64,000 nt of DNA, from positions 62,001 to 126,000 of the forward strand of contig SAUG01000122.1 in assembly GCA_011316305.1 (NCBI GenBank). The letters run 5' to 3'. Each line of letters begins with the position of its first letter. The stretch's first letter is position 1. The notes beneath the pieces are model-generated. The model did no database searches, was not told where the DNA came from, and saw nothing but the letters and a program-made list of their open reading frames with translations. Below, one piece after another: positions 48,944 to 61,150 of this stretch. The DNA is from Rusavskia elegans. Lineage: Eukaryota > Ascomycota > Lecanoromycetes > Teloschistales > Teloschistaceae. Both the position numbers and the translations under genes were made by a program.

Positions 48944-51900
48944 TTACGCCAGTTTCACACATCTCTGCAAGAATCTATATCCATCATCCACCGCCTCTGC
49001 CGCCTTCTCATCCCGTCTATAGTCTTTCGCCGTATCGAACAAATGAATCCCGCCCTCTACAATCCGAAGTTCCGCCTCCACTCCACGCTCGACCATTCCA
49101 TCGTACGTCCTCTGGGCTTGTTCCCAAGGAATCAGGTCGTCTCTCGTACCATGCACGATAAAGGTGGGCGTCCGGTAGGTTCCTTTGCGGATTTGAGCCA
49201 GAGGGCTCACCGCCACGACCTGTTCCTTTGTCGGAGATCGGACGTCCACAGCTTCAGCGTCCGTCTTGCTGTACCCAGATATTTGTCTTGGTTTTAGACC
49301 ATTCAGCAGAATTGGCAGCGCCTGGCCCTTCCAATTCATATGAAGACAGATCCGGGACCTGGGGTCTTCGGGTGCCATCCAGCCACCAAGTGCTCGAGCA
49401 GATGCTGGTGGATTGTATGCAGTGATAGGGGAGTCTTGAACGCCCTCTAGAAGGTTATGGGAAGCCTCTGCGGTTTTCTTCTCCGATCCTCGAGGTACGT
49501 TGGGACGAGTCCAGAATCCGTCTTCGTAGTCCGTTGGGCAGTAGAAGGCGAGAATGGCGTTGGGTGCTGCAATGCCAGCCGCAGGTGCGGTCCAAGCCAA
49601 TGTCATGGCAAGATGGCCGCCTGTAGACCAGCCGATAGCCACAACGCGATCACCATCAGGCCGGATGTCGGTGCGTTTCAGCTGCAAGGAAGGAAGGATA
49701 CAGCGAGCCCATTCATGAGCGGAGCATACATCACGCATGGGACCGTCGACAAGGGTCGTTTCAGGACATAGTCTGTAGTCGATACTGATCGGAAGGAACC
49801 CAGTCTTGAGAAGGGTTTGAGTTTGCTGTGGTCGAACGTCCTGGCGAGAAAGCATGACATGTCCTCCACCATGAATCATGAGGGCTGGCGTGCCGTTAGC
49901 GGGTGTCGCTGCCACCGTGGCTAGGAAATCTCACCAACCGGACGGACTGTATTGTCGTTATCGAGCTTGTCGGGATAGTAGACATCTGCAAGAAGCTGCG
50001 TGTTGCCTTTCTGCCCGATAGTCACCGTCTCCTGCGTTTGCAAGCGATCTGCTGTACTTTTTGGAGGAATCTGGCGGACCGAAGGTGTTGACGTAGACGG
50101 TGAAGCCACAATAAGACGGAGGATCTGAGACTCTTGCGATTGGCTCTCAGTCCAATCTACCCAATTAAAACCAGCAGCTTGCAAGTCATGCTCCCATAAT
50201 CCTTCGGTTGCCAGTGCGTGTTTTCTACCGTCATTGAATAACCACCAACCCTCCAGTAAACCAAAGACGAGATCAAACCAGAACAAGTTGCGTGTCAGCT
50301 CAACGAGGCAGAGCAGTCCATCCGGCTGGAGCATCTTCCGAATGTTAGCAGTCGATGCAGTAAGGTTTTTCGTGGCATGGATGCAGTTGGTGGACAAAAT
50401 GACATCGTATCGACCCAATTGCTGCGACTGAGGCTCTTGTTCGATATCCAGAGTCGCATAGTCCATGAATTTATGTTGTGCAAATTTCTTCTTGGCTGCC
50501 GCAACGAGGGACGAAGAAAGATCCGTAAAGGTATAACGGAATTTTCGATGACTCTGAATAAGCGATTCGATCAAGTAGCTGGTGGTTCCACCAGTACCAG
50601 CTCCCAACTCCAAGATCCGAATTTCACGATCGTAATCGATCTGGGATAACGTTGCCCCAAGATATTGAGCCAGAACCTGTGTTCCGGCCTTGAACATGGG
50701 TGCATTCGTGTAAACGTCCGTCATTAATGCTCGGGCTTTAGCGCTTCCAAACAACAAAGCTATTGGATCTTCACGCTCTGTCAGGCATTGCGCAAGTTTC
50801 GGACCAGTGGTGTTCAATAAATTGTGTTCAGAGACATGTTGTGGGAACTTCTTAACCAGCGTATCGTGTAGAGACTGTGCCGGTTGTTGTGGAAGACTCA
50901 CGCCGGTCCGGCAGCTGCCTCGCTCCGTCTGAGTGATAAGGCGTGCGTCCTCAAGGATTCTGTAGTATTGGCTGACCACCTTGGTGTGTCTTGGTTTGTA
51001 CTGGATCTGAGGGAGATGCTGGCCGGATCTGAGCGAGGCTAGGCGACAACCCAAAGCTGTGAAGGCTTCGACAACATAAGCCACCACAAGTTCCTTCTGT
51101 AAGGGATATACATCTTGAGAGAAGTCAAGGAATTTCGTTCGCCCAGCAGCTGCATCGAACCCGACTTTGATGCTATCGAAACATTTCCTGGCGGACACTG
51201 CAAAGGGTGCATCTAGTTTTTCGCTTGTAATTCCAGAATTCTGCTTGCTGGATATTTGTGCATCATGAGCCCGAAAATCGGCTTGCGTTTGGGGTTTCTG
51301 AGGTAATGGCAGTGTTTTTGACGTTGACTCCGGTGCTGACGGTTGGATGCGACCGCATAGGGACTGAAGGTCGGTCAATTCTTGGAATTCTGCGTTGGAA
51401 ATTTCCTGGAGTAATAGTCAGAGTTAGCATGTCTTCATTAAATACCAGTGAACGTGTGTGACAAGTCGAGGCAACAGCCCTTCGGTCGGCAGTTGAGACA
51501 TTAAATGCCTCGACTGATAGTATCCGATAGCTCGACCGGCAGCTGAATTGGATGCCGTGCCAGAGCATGGGATAGGGTAGGATGGAATCCATATCAAGCT
51601 CGGACCAATCCTTGCGACTCTCGAATCGAGGGGGGATGGGGTGAAAATGCTCCAGAAATTACTTACGACATCAAAGCGACTTTTGATTTCGCTCATCACC
51701 TCTGTCGTCATGAGCGAGTCAACGCCTAGATCATCAAGAGCAGAACCAGGTTGGACGTCGTCAACACTAATTTCCAGGACTTCGCTCAACATCGCTTGGA
51801 GCTTCTCAAAGACCTGATTTTGGTCTCCGCCATCCTCGCGCGTATCGAGGTCATCTTGACTGACGAGAGTCTCTGCATCATCCGGTTGCTCGTAATCGTC

Positions 51901-54900
51901 TCGCGGAGCAGGCGGTGCATCATCGTCATGCTCCACAGCGCAATGAGCCGAGTCATGCTTTGGCGAGCCATTCAATTTCGCAAGGGTCTTGGAAAGGGAC
52001 TATAGCAAAGCCCGGAGTCAGCAAACTCTGAGGATCGTCCAGTGCAGCTGTCTCCGGAACAGTACATCCGATAGACATGATGTCGAGGTATCGGATACCT
52101 ACCTCGGTAGGCGATGGGATGGATTTAAGGTTAAGGATTGGGGTAAACGAGGTCCGATGATTACTTACCTTGAGCGGTAGACTGGTGAACTTGGCTCCCA
52201 AAAGAGCAAGAACCAGCTCTCCTGACTCCGAGTCAAGCACAAAGATATCGTTGATCACCTGGCCCCTAGACTTGGACTCTGAATTGGAATACACAGTCCA
52301 CGAACGCTGGGCCGCAGATTTGTTCATGAACTGCTCGCTAAATGACAGGTCTCGGATGGCGGTGCATACAAAGACTTCGTCATCTCGGCAATCCCACAAG
52401 CAATTTATGTGAATGCCGGACACCTGGAGGAAGTTGTCAATCGCTACCGGATCACAGCAACCTGGGCCGCCCAGCTCGGATGGCTGCTCCTCAGGCACTG
52501 TGACGTGGCCTACAGCCTCCAGATCTTTTGCAAAGACTCGTTTGACTCCGCGGTAATAGGAAGCGTAGTCGACGACTCGTCCAAAATTCTTGTAAACAAT
52601 TGCTCCATTCAGACCATTCACTGTAGGCGCGTTGATGATGTTCTCGCAGCGAGAGATTCCCACCAGGCGGTTGAGTGATTGAAATCCATCAGTGGTTTCG
52701 GCAGCATCATGAGGCAGTAGAGCCACGCTGCCGCTGGCATGGGTGGTAATCTGGGCTGCATCAGGCTGACTGCGACTAAAGAATGAAAATTTCCATGTTT
52801 CATCTCGGGTTGTATCTTTTATTAGGCGTAGGAAGACGCTTCCAGCTGGGCTTATCGAGAGTGGAGAAGATATCTCCAATTTCTCTATGTGTGGTACCTT
52901 TTTGGTTGCCGTTGGGTCGGCGGCCGCACCTGCAGCTCTCACTGCTAGCTCGAAGTACATCGAAGCTGGGCAAAGACTGTGATTCAACACAGCATGACCA
53001 CGGGTGCACAGCTCGAAAACACTATGCGTCGAATCAATGGAAAACAGATTCTGGACACTGTCACCGTCCACCTTCTGGAGAAGCTCGGGCTTATGTTGTG
53101 TCGCTGCTACTGGGGGACTGGGTTCGATGCCATGCGTCTCTTTGTAATCTATCCAGTGCCGTGTTTTCTCAAACTGGTACGGTGGTAAGTTGAGCCATTC
53201 GTACATATCCTTTTGGCAACCATGGAACGGCCAGAATTGAGCTTCGGATCCGGCGGCCCACAACTCGGACGAGGTCCTTGCGAGGGTGCTTTGTGTATCC
53301 GCGGATGCAAGATCAACAGGCAACAGGGTGTGCTGTGCGCTGGAGTTCGATTGTAAGGTTCGTCGGGTCATCGCAATGACTGGAGAGAATGGACCTGCCT
53401 CGAGCCATATGCATGATGTCAATCGCTTTTCAATCCTGTCGACAGCATCTGCAAAGTAAACTGGCAGACGAGACTGTTGAGTGAGGGCCCTAGCATCAAT
53501 CTTAGACCAACTTTGATTCTGGGAGCATGTCTCTACGTGTATAGCGGGCGTTTGGAATCGCATAGACGCTGCCATTTCTTCCAGCTCAGGCGATATGCTG
53601 TCGACCAAGTGTGAATGGAACGCATGGGTATTCTTCAATCTTTGTAGTTTCAAAGACGTTCCGAGATGCCCTGTGGCCGCTGTGCGTTCGATAGCCTTGA
53701 TAGATACTTCAGTACCAGCAAGGACGAAACTCCTAGGACCGTTATAGCACGAGATAGCCGCCAAGTAGGATGAGTGTCGCTTCGTAGCAGAGTCCACTAG
53801 ATCTTCTACCTGCTGACGGTCACCCTCAACGGCAACCATTGCGCCAGTGTCGGAACCCCAACGATCTCGAATCAGGCGAGCCCGCGTCGAGATGAATCGA
53901 AGACCATCTTCAAGCGAAAATGATCCTGCTACGCACAGAGCTGTAAGCTGTCCGAAGCTGTGACCTATCAAAGTATCGACTTTCAATCCACAGTCTATCC
54001 ATGACTTGGCGCAGGCGTATTGGATGCAGAAGAGCCTGCAGTGAAGCTCTATGAGGTCTTCGACTGGTTGTGCTCGAAAGACACCAGGGAAAATACTAGG
54101 GAGACCTAGAAGCTTGCAAACGAAATCGCAATGGTCCTAGGATGGGTATATTAGTAGATGCGATGGTGATTTTTCTTCGCCACACATGCGTATTTACGAG
54201 TAGAGATTCCTCTTTTTAAAACACGACGCGTTGAGTAGGGAAAATGTTGAAGACTCACCATGTGGGTTTGCAAAATCCTGGAACTTCGGTACAGATCTTC
54301 TGACAAGTGAACTTGTCGGCCACTCTGGCCTCCAAAGCACAGGACGACTGGCCGTCCCGGGCCAGCCGTTTGGTTGAAATTGTCTGATCTTAAGCTCGCG
54401 GCTTCGAGCTGTTCTTCAAGAGCTTCAATGCTGTCAGCTGTGAATGTGAACGAAAATTCGAGCGATCGATTTTGCTTCTTCGCCAGGTTATAAGCGACAT
54501 TTGCCAGAAGGTCTCTTCGATGAGCTTTATGAGCTTTTGCAATGAACGACCTCAATGCTGTGCAGTAAGTCCGTAGTCTTTCGGGAGACTTCGCCTGGAT
54601 AATGATCGGAAATTCGCGGACGGGATGTGGAGACGGTGTCTCAGATAGCTCCACAGCCCCATGCGTGAGATCGTTTTGCTCTTGTAGTACAATCGCTACA
54701 TTGCTTCCTGCAGCGCCATAGTTGTTCACAACAGCGTTACGTCTCGGAGCATCCCACGATTGGGTGTGCTTCGATATCGCCATTCGATCCGCCTCTAGTG
54801 AAGGGATTGCAGAGTTGAGTGATACAAAATTGGCCTGCTTCGGTACCATACGGTTCTGCATCATGAGAAGGGTTTTAATGACGCCTGCGGCACCACTCGC

Positions 54901-57582
54901 AGCTTCAGCGTGGCCAATGTTGTCTTTAACGGATCCCATGAATAGCTGCTGATCACGATGTGACCCGCCGAATGTTTGACGTATACTTTCACACTCGATG
55001 GGATCACCAACAGGCGTACCTAGAGCGTGTAAGTATGAGCTTTGCGGCAACATCATGAACGCTTACCAGTCCCGTGTGCTTCGACATAGGATATTTCCTG
55101 AGGTTTTATGTTCGCGCAGGACAGGGCTTGTCGGTAAAGAGCACTCTGTGACTGAGTGACTGGTACCGTGATAGGTGTACAGTTGGAGCCTTGATTGACG
55201 GCCGATCCTCCGATTACGCCGAGAACAAAATCGTGGTCGGCAATGGCGCGTTCTAAAGGCTTCAGAACCACGATGCCTGCACCCTCACCTCGGCAGTATC
55301 CATTGGCTTTGGCGTCAAAAGCTTTTGAAGCTCCTGTAGGGTTTAAGAATCCTCCGGCGCTCAGATTCTGGAACAGCTTCGGGCTGGTGATGACGTTTAC
55401 GCCGCCCGCTACAGCCATGGAGCATTCTCCTGACTGGATAGCCTATGCTGCAATGTCAGCATCAGAGGTACAAGGAATATAATGGCAAATTTTGTATTCC
55501 TCAACACCCATCGTGAATTGTAGTGTCGCTAGCTTGGGTGCTAGGGTCATGTGGCTCACCTTGCATGCGGAATGTATGGCAACTGCAGACGATGAACAAG
55601 CAGTATCGTACGTAATGGACGGACCACTCCATCCAAAGTAATGGCTTACTCTGCCACTGGTGAATGCCCTCAAGGTACCTAAGGCTGAGAATGCCGTTGC
55701 ATTCTCCGATGAAACGTTATCCTCATAATCCACGGATCCGACGCCGACATAGCAGCCTATGTCGTTCGGCTGTGCTGCTAATTGGGGACCATAGTATCCA
55801 GACGATTCCATAGCTTCGTACACGACTTGAAGTAGCAGTCTTTGTTGGGGATCCATGGATTTTGCCTCGCGACCAGAAATGGAGAAGAAGCGATGGTCGA
55901 AAGCTCCCGGATCGCCTATGAAATTGCCCCAGAAGGGACCTTTGGGGTCGCGCCACAGCTGCTCTGCATCAAACCGCTCTTTAGGTATTGATCTTACAGC
56001 ATTCGCGCCGGAAGTAATCAGCTGCCAGAATGCTTCTAACGACTCAGCCTCAGGAAATCGACAAGCCATTCCGACGACAGCGATGGCGGAGGTACCAAAT
56101 GGTGTACTTGCGGTATCTGAGTCACTTTCTGTAGTGGGTGTTGGATACAAGGACGATTGAGTTTGAGATTCCAGCTCTTCCATGGCAGTTGGATAAATGG
56201 GTGGCTCGAGGGCTGGCCCATCTATGGTTTTCTGTCCCTCAGTTGCTCTGCCTCGTTGAGTTGCCGGTGTTGAGCGAGTAAGTGAAGCAGTGGTCATTGA
56301 ATGAGGAATGAAGGATCCTGTCCCAACGCTTGTGATATTAATGTTTTCTGTCCCTAGCGCTGCAACAGTGGCCCGTACTGTTTGAAACCATTTTGACTGC
56401 TGAGCTAAGATCGAGTCAATAGCAACATCATGCAAAGCGCCGTCTGTAATGACTTTAGTGTTGGAATTGGATCTCAATGACAGAACTACCCGGTCAGCGG
56501 CAGGCAACTGGAAGCGCTTGTCATTACGGCAAAGATCCTTTAGTTGCTGAGCATTTTGTATATTATCCGGGTGGTGGTACCGGCCACGCAATCCAATGGG
56601 CTGACCGAGTAAGGTCAGCTCCGTCAGGCGACCTGCAAAGGATCCTTCGTCATGAAGCGGAATCGTCACGGTAGCGGAATTTTCGTCTGTGACACATGAT
56701 ATGTAGGCCTGCCTCTTTGGTCAGTAATTGCATAATTAAACGTCAATTCGAAGCATGTGTTGAGGAAAGAAGAAATAGCAAGATAAAGATATAAGCCAAG
56801 GCCTATCTTGTATCATTTAGAATGTGCTCCTTTTATACTCTATTGCATAGCATGACACACGCCCTTTTCAAATGCCCCTCGACTTATAGATGGTCAATTT
56901 AGTGTATGATGAGGTGGATGCCAAGCTTCAAAACATTGTAGAATGAATGGAGATATTCTGACTATCTGTAAGAAGAAAGACTTACCTTTGGGTAATCCCT
57001 CAGGATGTTCTCCAAATCGTCTTTTCCCGTCTCGGATCTCCAGCGTACGGCGACAGATGCGCTACGATCGGACGGATCTTCATGAGATTTTTCGTCGAGA
57101 TCAACAACGGATCCTATACAAACAGCAAGGCGGACAGCTACCGAGGCAAATTGTTGGAATTCGGTTGCGTTTTGGGAACTTGCAACTGCAGCCGCGGTGA
57201 GAAACCCGAGACAAAACCCCTGTACATTCTCTAATCTTGGAAATGTTGCCTTCCCTGGATCTCGTTGCTGACTCACGAGCTCTGATATCTGGGTTATTAT
57301 TGTTAGGGGAGCTGTCATGACGTTACCGAGTGCATCAGCATTCGGCAAGCTTCCAGATATTAGGAATTGACGCAGTTGGTTTAATTGTTCTTCTCCTGGC
57401 ACCGAATCGAGCTGGGGAGCGTTTTGTACAATGGTAGACCAAAGATTTGGGAGCTCGTCGATAAGCTCGGACAAGAACTTGAGATCAGTCCTTTCAATGA
57501 TGGAGGTCCGGAGCTGCGAAAGGTGGGCCTGGCTGGGCTGTACCGATACAGGACCAAAAAGCAAGAGCGATGGGTTAGCCAT
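48944..57582 (-). CDS. Non-reducing polyketide synthase, SAT-KS-AT-PT-ACP-CMeT-TE
   Basis: Iterative type I PKS that builds a C-methylated aromatic polyketide from an acyl starter and malonyl-CoA with SAM, then releases it hydrolytically. Eight exons: 57582-56986, 56708-55560, 55442-55067, 55019-54259, 54136-52169, 51999-51667, 51405-49935 and 49884-48944. All phases agree, giving 2531 residues. Domains: SAT 1-380 (GFCLG, Cys124); KS 405-830 (DTACSSS, Cys570; His705 in EAHGTG; His744 in NIGHAEA); AT 930-1255 (GHSFG, Ser1021); PT 1324-1617 ([11 protein letters not shown], His1342; Asp1528 in IDNFLQ); one ACP 1678-1728 (LGVDSLM, Ser1712); CMeT 1800-2165 (ELGAGTGG, 1994-2001); TE 2200-2531 (HGGG, GWSTGG with Ser2305, HGTRDD, GGIHLFD). 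No ketoreductase or other reducing domain is present. The layout matches AusA/MpaC-like methylorsellinate-type synthases, but product and chain length are not readable. The start is the first Met before the SAT domain. Confidence 0.92.
49885..49934 (-). other. 50-bp intron joining CMeT and TE exons
   Basis: GTGAGA donor, CGCTAAC branch-like sequence and CGCCAG acceptor. Removing it restores [15 protein letters not shown], which is the expected link into the hydrolase domain. Read through, the methyltransferase exon would stop at 49921. The thioesterase could then be mistaken for a separate gene. Confidence 0.85.
56709..56985 (-). other. Unusually long first PKS intron (277 bp)
   Basis: Donor GTAAGT after DYPK and acceptor GGCAG before [14 protein letters not shown]; the junction is in phase and reads as continuous SAT domain. 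It is several times longer than the 47-64 bp introns nearby. On the coding strand it includes GTATAAAAGGAG near its middle, a TATA-like string. Confidence 0.7.
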
Positions 57583-58483
57583 TCTTGCGCTGGTGGCTCT
57601 ACAAGATTGTTTTGTTTGTAGATACGTTGGAAGCAGGACGTCAAGGGGGTTGCAGTTGCCGACAAAATAGCAATAATGTTGAGATATTGGATTGATATGG
57701 TTGAGAAATCGGAGGGTATTGCTGGCTCAGAAGAGGAGCTGTGCTGACCAGCAGATATACAAACTCATATAGCTGGATAATGATGCCTATTGCGACGCTG
57801 GGAGGAAAGCGTTCGTATCGCAACGCTTCCCTTGAAAGGAGCTCCATCGTCATGGTGGAGTTCTGATTTCTTCAAAATGAATTCACTCGGGTTTGGTACA
57901 TTTCACTTAGTCTGAAGGATCTGGAGGGAGACAAGGGTCAATTGGCTCCTGGACCATTTATATCGCTGGTAAGGATAATCAGGTAGTATTTGTTTCCGAC
58001 GAACCAGGTAGTTTACTTGGAGTACATCGGATGACGACATAGCAATGCAGCATACCGAGGTAGAGTCTGTCACGACCTCGGAACCGTAGTACTGAAGCAT
58101 GTCTGACCCATTGTCAAGAATTGTCAATCGAACACATGACTCGCGAAGTCCATGTCTTTTACGGATACAGGTACGATGATTGCAGCACCAAGTGTTCGCA
58201 TCGAGAGCTCTACGCGGAACGGTTCCGCTCCTGCGGCATGAGGACATCAAAGGTGTTGCGATCACAGCCACGCTAGCCTCTTCTGATAGCTTGCTATCCC
58301 GTTAACTCGACTCCACGACACCTTTGCACTCATGACACACCTCACCGTCTCTCACTTGGGCCAGAATGGCGTCATGGTCACTTGCCGTTGCGATCTGAAT
58401 ATGATCAGGTCAAATCACTATGCTACCCGGGGGTCGGTACCCAAGGAATGCCCCAGACAATCCGCTCTTTCCAGCAACCTGCC
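57583..58483. promoter_or_regulatory. Divergent promoter region, PKS / P450
   Basis: 901 bp between the PKS and P450 start codons. It contains the perfect inverted repeat CGGAACGGTTCCG at 58215-58227 and a CGGAACCG at 58079-58086. Paired CGG half-sites are typical targets of Zn2Cys6 regulators, and one is encoded in this cluster. A 122-codon minus-strand ORF at 57903-58271 has no recognisable features. Confidence 0.5.
58215..58227. promoter_or_regulatory. Candidate Zn2Cys6 binding palindrome CGGAACGGTTCCG
   Basis: Perfect 6+1+6 inverted repeat with CGG/CCG ends, about 630 bp from the PKS start and 260 bp from the P450 start. A related CGGAACCG lies at 58079. Binding is not shown. Confidence 0.4.
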
Positions 58484-60255
58484 ATGTATACCGCACGTAC
58501 GACTATCGCAATACTGTCATTGCTGCTAGCATACCTCTGCTACCATATACTGCGCACCTACACAAGACTCAGACATGTCCCAGGCCCTTTCTGGGCCCGA
58601 ATCACGAATTTCCAACGCATCTCATGGGTGAGAAGCAGGCGAGCACATGAGATCCATACCGAGCTTCATGAGCATTATGGAGACTGCGTTCGCTTTGGAC
58701 CCAACATGGTCTCTATCGCCGACCCAGCTGCCATTTCAACCATCTATCCCATGCGCCCGGGGTTTCCAAAGGTAACACCAATCCATCAAACGTTCGAATA
58801 TAGCTGATCATCGCAATCTTGCAGAGCGACTTCTACAGAGTCCTGATGCCTTTCTCCAAAACGGGATCGGCACTGCCAGCAGTCTTCAATGCCCGAGATG
58901 AGGCTTTGCACAAGCAATTGAAGAGCCCCATCGCGCCCATGTTCTCGGTATCAAACACCGTATCCCACGAGGCCTTCGTAGACCAAGTACTCGAAGTCCT
59001 TTTCCACCAATTAGACCATCGCTATGCAAAGTCGCATTCGACTTTTGACCTTGGAAATTGGCTGCAGTACTTTGCCTTCGACGTCATGGGCACCCTGACC
59101 TTTTCCAAGAGATATGGATTTTTGGAACAGGGACGTGATGTGAATGGCATGCTAGAGACAATCTGGAATTACATGACGGATGCGGCACCGTTCACTCAAA
59201 TTCCTTGGTTCGACGAGGTATGGAGAAAGAATCGATTCGTTGCTATGTTGAAAGGATCAACCGGCTTCTCAATCCTTCAGGTTGTTGGCGACTTCATTGG
59301 CGAAAGACAGAAAAAGGATAAGGACACCGAAATTGGGGAGAAGGACGTGCCCCTTCACCAAAGGGATATGCTGTCTCGCTTCCTCGAGCTTTCTAAGACC
59401 AACGAGTCTGTGCCGTCCTGGTAAGCGAAACATTTCATGCCTCGTCTTCTTCGGTCAGCGTCAGCCAACTGACAGTCCATTACTACTTCAGGGCGCCAAC
59501 AGCATGGACCTTCTCAAATATTATCGCCGGCTCGGATTCGACCGGCGTCGTTCTCAAGACCACCATGTACAACCTTTTGGCACACCCACTTTCGGTGCAG
59601 CGGCTGTATGATGAGCTACTCGATGTTGAGCGAACACAGCAGCTGACACGACCATTTCCTACGTGGAACGAGGTGTCCAATCTGCCATACCTCGATGCCT
59701 GCATTAATGAAGGTGTACGCCTCCATCCGCCATTCTGCTTGCCGTTTGAGAGAGTTGTACCAGCTGGCGGTATCACCGTCTGTGGACAGTACTTCACAGG
59801 TGGGACTGTTGTTGGCATGAGTCCTTGGGTAGTGAACCGACACCGGCCGACATTTGGGGATGACGCCGATTCATGGCGGCCTGAAAGGTGGTTAGAAGGA
59901 GGCGCCGAGCACCGCAAAATATTGGATAATAGCCTGCTCACGGTACGAGACCTTTCGGCGACGTGGCTTACCTATCGAGCAGCTGCTGACATCTTGGTAA
60001 TAGTTTGGTGCAGGAAGGCGAGTCTGCCTAGGGAAGCACATCGCTTTGCTGGAAATGAAGAAACTGGTTTCCGCTCTTGTTCTTAACTACGAGGTCAGTC
60101 TCTATCATCGTACATTCTCTACGCCAGAGGCCAAATCTAATGCTCGAGTGCAGTTCCGCCTGCTTGACCCTAATGCGTTCACGGTCGAGAACTCTTGGTT
60201 TTTTAGACAACGTGGTTTGAATGTTGGAATAGAGAGACGAAATTCAGACGGCTAG
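58484..60255 (+). CDS. Cytochrome P450, CYP57A1 (pisatin demethylase)-like
   Basis: Haem monooxygenase anchored in the ER membrane by an N-terminal helix ([16 protein letters not shown]); likely hydroxylates or otherwise oxidises the polyketide. Five exons: 58484-58771, 58825-59420, 59492-59942, 60004-60093 and 60154-60255; 508 residues. Motifs: proline-rich hinge [32 protein letters not shown] and GFPKSDFYRV, as in the CYP57A1-like group; I-helix AGSDST restored by splice 2; ExxR as EGVR; SWRPERW; haem ligand loop [10 protein letters not shown], reached only after removing the 61-bp intron 3. Intron 4 (60094-60153) is 60 bp with no stop, so retention would add 20 residues; removal gives the family-like [12 protein letters not shown]. 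The start at 58484 puts the helix near the N-terminus; 58448 is an alternative start in the same frame. Divergent from the PKS. Confidence 0.9.
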
Positions 60256-61150
60256 CGTTGCCTGGGTAGTATTACCAGTTTCAGATTGGGTTAGAAGCGT
60301 TTAGGAGAATGTATGGTAAATACATGTTACAAGTATGTCCTTGCCGAAGATTCCGAAAACATGGTTTATTAACATCATGTGGTTTTCGATGTAGATTATG
60401 CACTTGCAAGACACAGCCATAGATTTTGTAAGACGCGAAAGAGAAGTGACCAGAGCGAGTGTAATGTCTGTTCTGTGCTTGGATTGCCCAATGCTGGATT
60501 TGAGAATTGGAGTTGCGGGCCTCACGGGAAGACTCATCCGTAGAGCTTTCTATCTACAATGCATGTTTCCCAAAAATCAGAATATCGCCCGATGCACATC
60601 AAAAGGTATATCATATCAGATTCAGATGTCTGTGCCAGGCTTACGACTTACGACGAAGGAATTAGAGAGTGAAAGTATGGTGTAGATGTCATGCATGAAC
60701 GAAAAACACGACCGCATGGAATGCCTTCTTTTTCTATCACCGGACATTACTATGTATGTTCCATGTCTACAACAGACTGCCCTGCTCATTAAGTTACCGA
60801 TGTGATGACAATTGTCATGAGAAGATAAACTAGGAGGCAGGATACAGTGTGCCTAATGTATGCATGACTTCTGCACCACAATGTTACAGGCATCCATACT
60901 GGCTGCTTCAGGAAAGGGTAAGAAGAATACGCATTAAAGATTGGTCGCCTGTCTGAGAAGAACACTGAGGACTTCAAGAAAGAGTGGAAGGATTTCTCCA
61001 GGTAAGGTGGCTCAGAGCCTAGAAATACATTTGAACTACCTAGTCATAGGTTGAAAAAACCTATGGCTTGTCGAGTCGAGCCGGCCGATGAACCCTTAAG
61101 AGTAGACCATGTCCGAATGCGGACTGATCCTATCAGACCGATCCCATCCC
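60256..61150. other. Intergenic region between convergent genes
   Basis: 895 bp between the stop codons of the P450 (+) and the dehydrogenase (-). Composition is ordinary. No gene, RNA or repeat was recognised. Confidence 0.5.

Noticed and set aside
48944..49915. Separate esterase gene downstream of the PKS
   Set aside because: The 50-bp intron at 49885-49934 joins it in phase to the methyltransferase exon and restores a normal PKS thioesterase, so it is part of the PKS.
51406..51666. A second ACP domain in PKS intron 6
   Set aside because: No LGxDS-type motif in any frame of this stretch; it has intron borders GTAAGT and CCAG.
57903..58271. 122-codon minus-strand ORF in the PKS/P450 promoter region
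   Set aside because: No domain, signal or plausible splice partner; the region fits a shared promoter.
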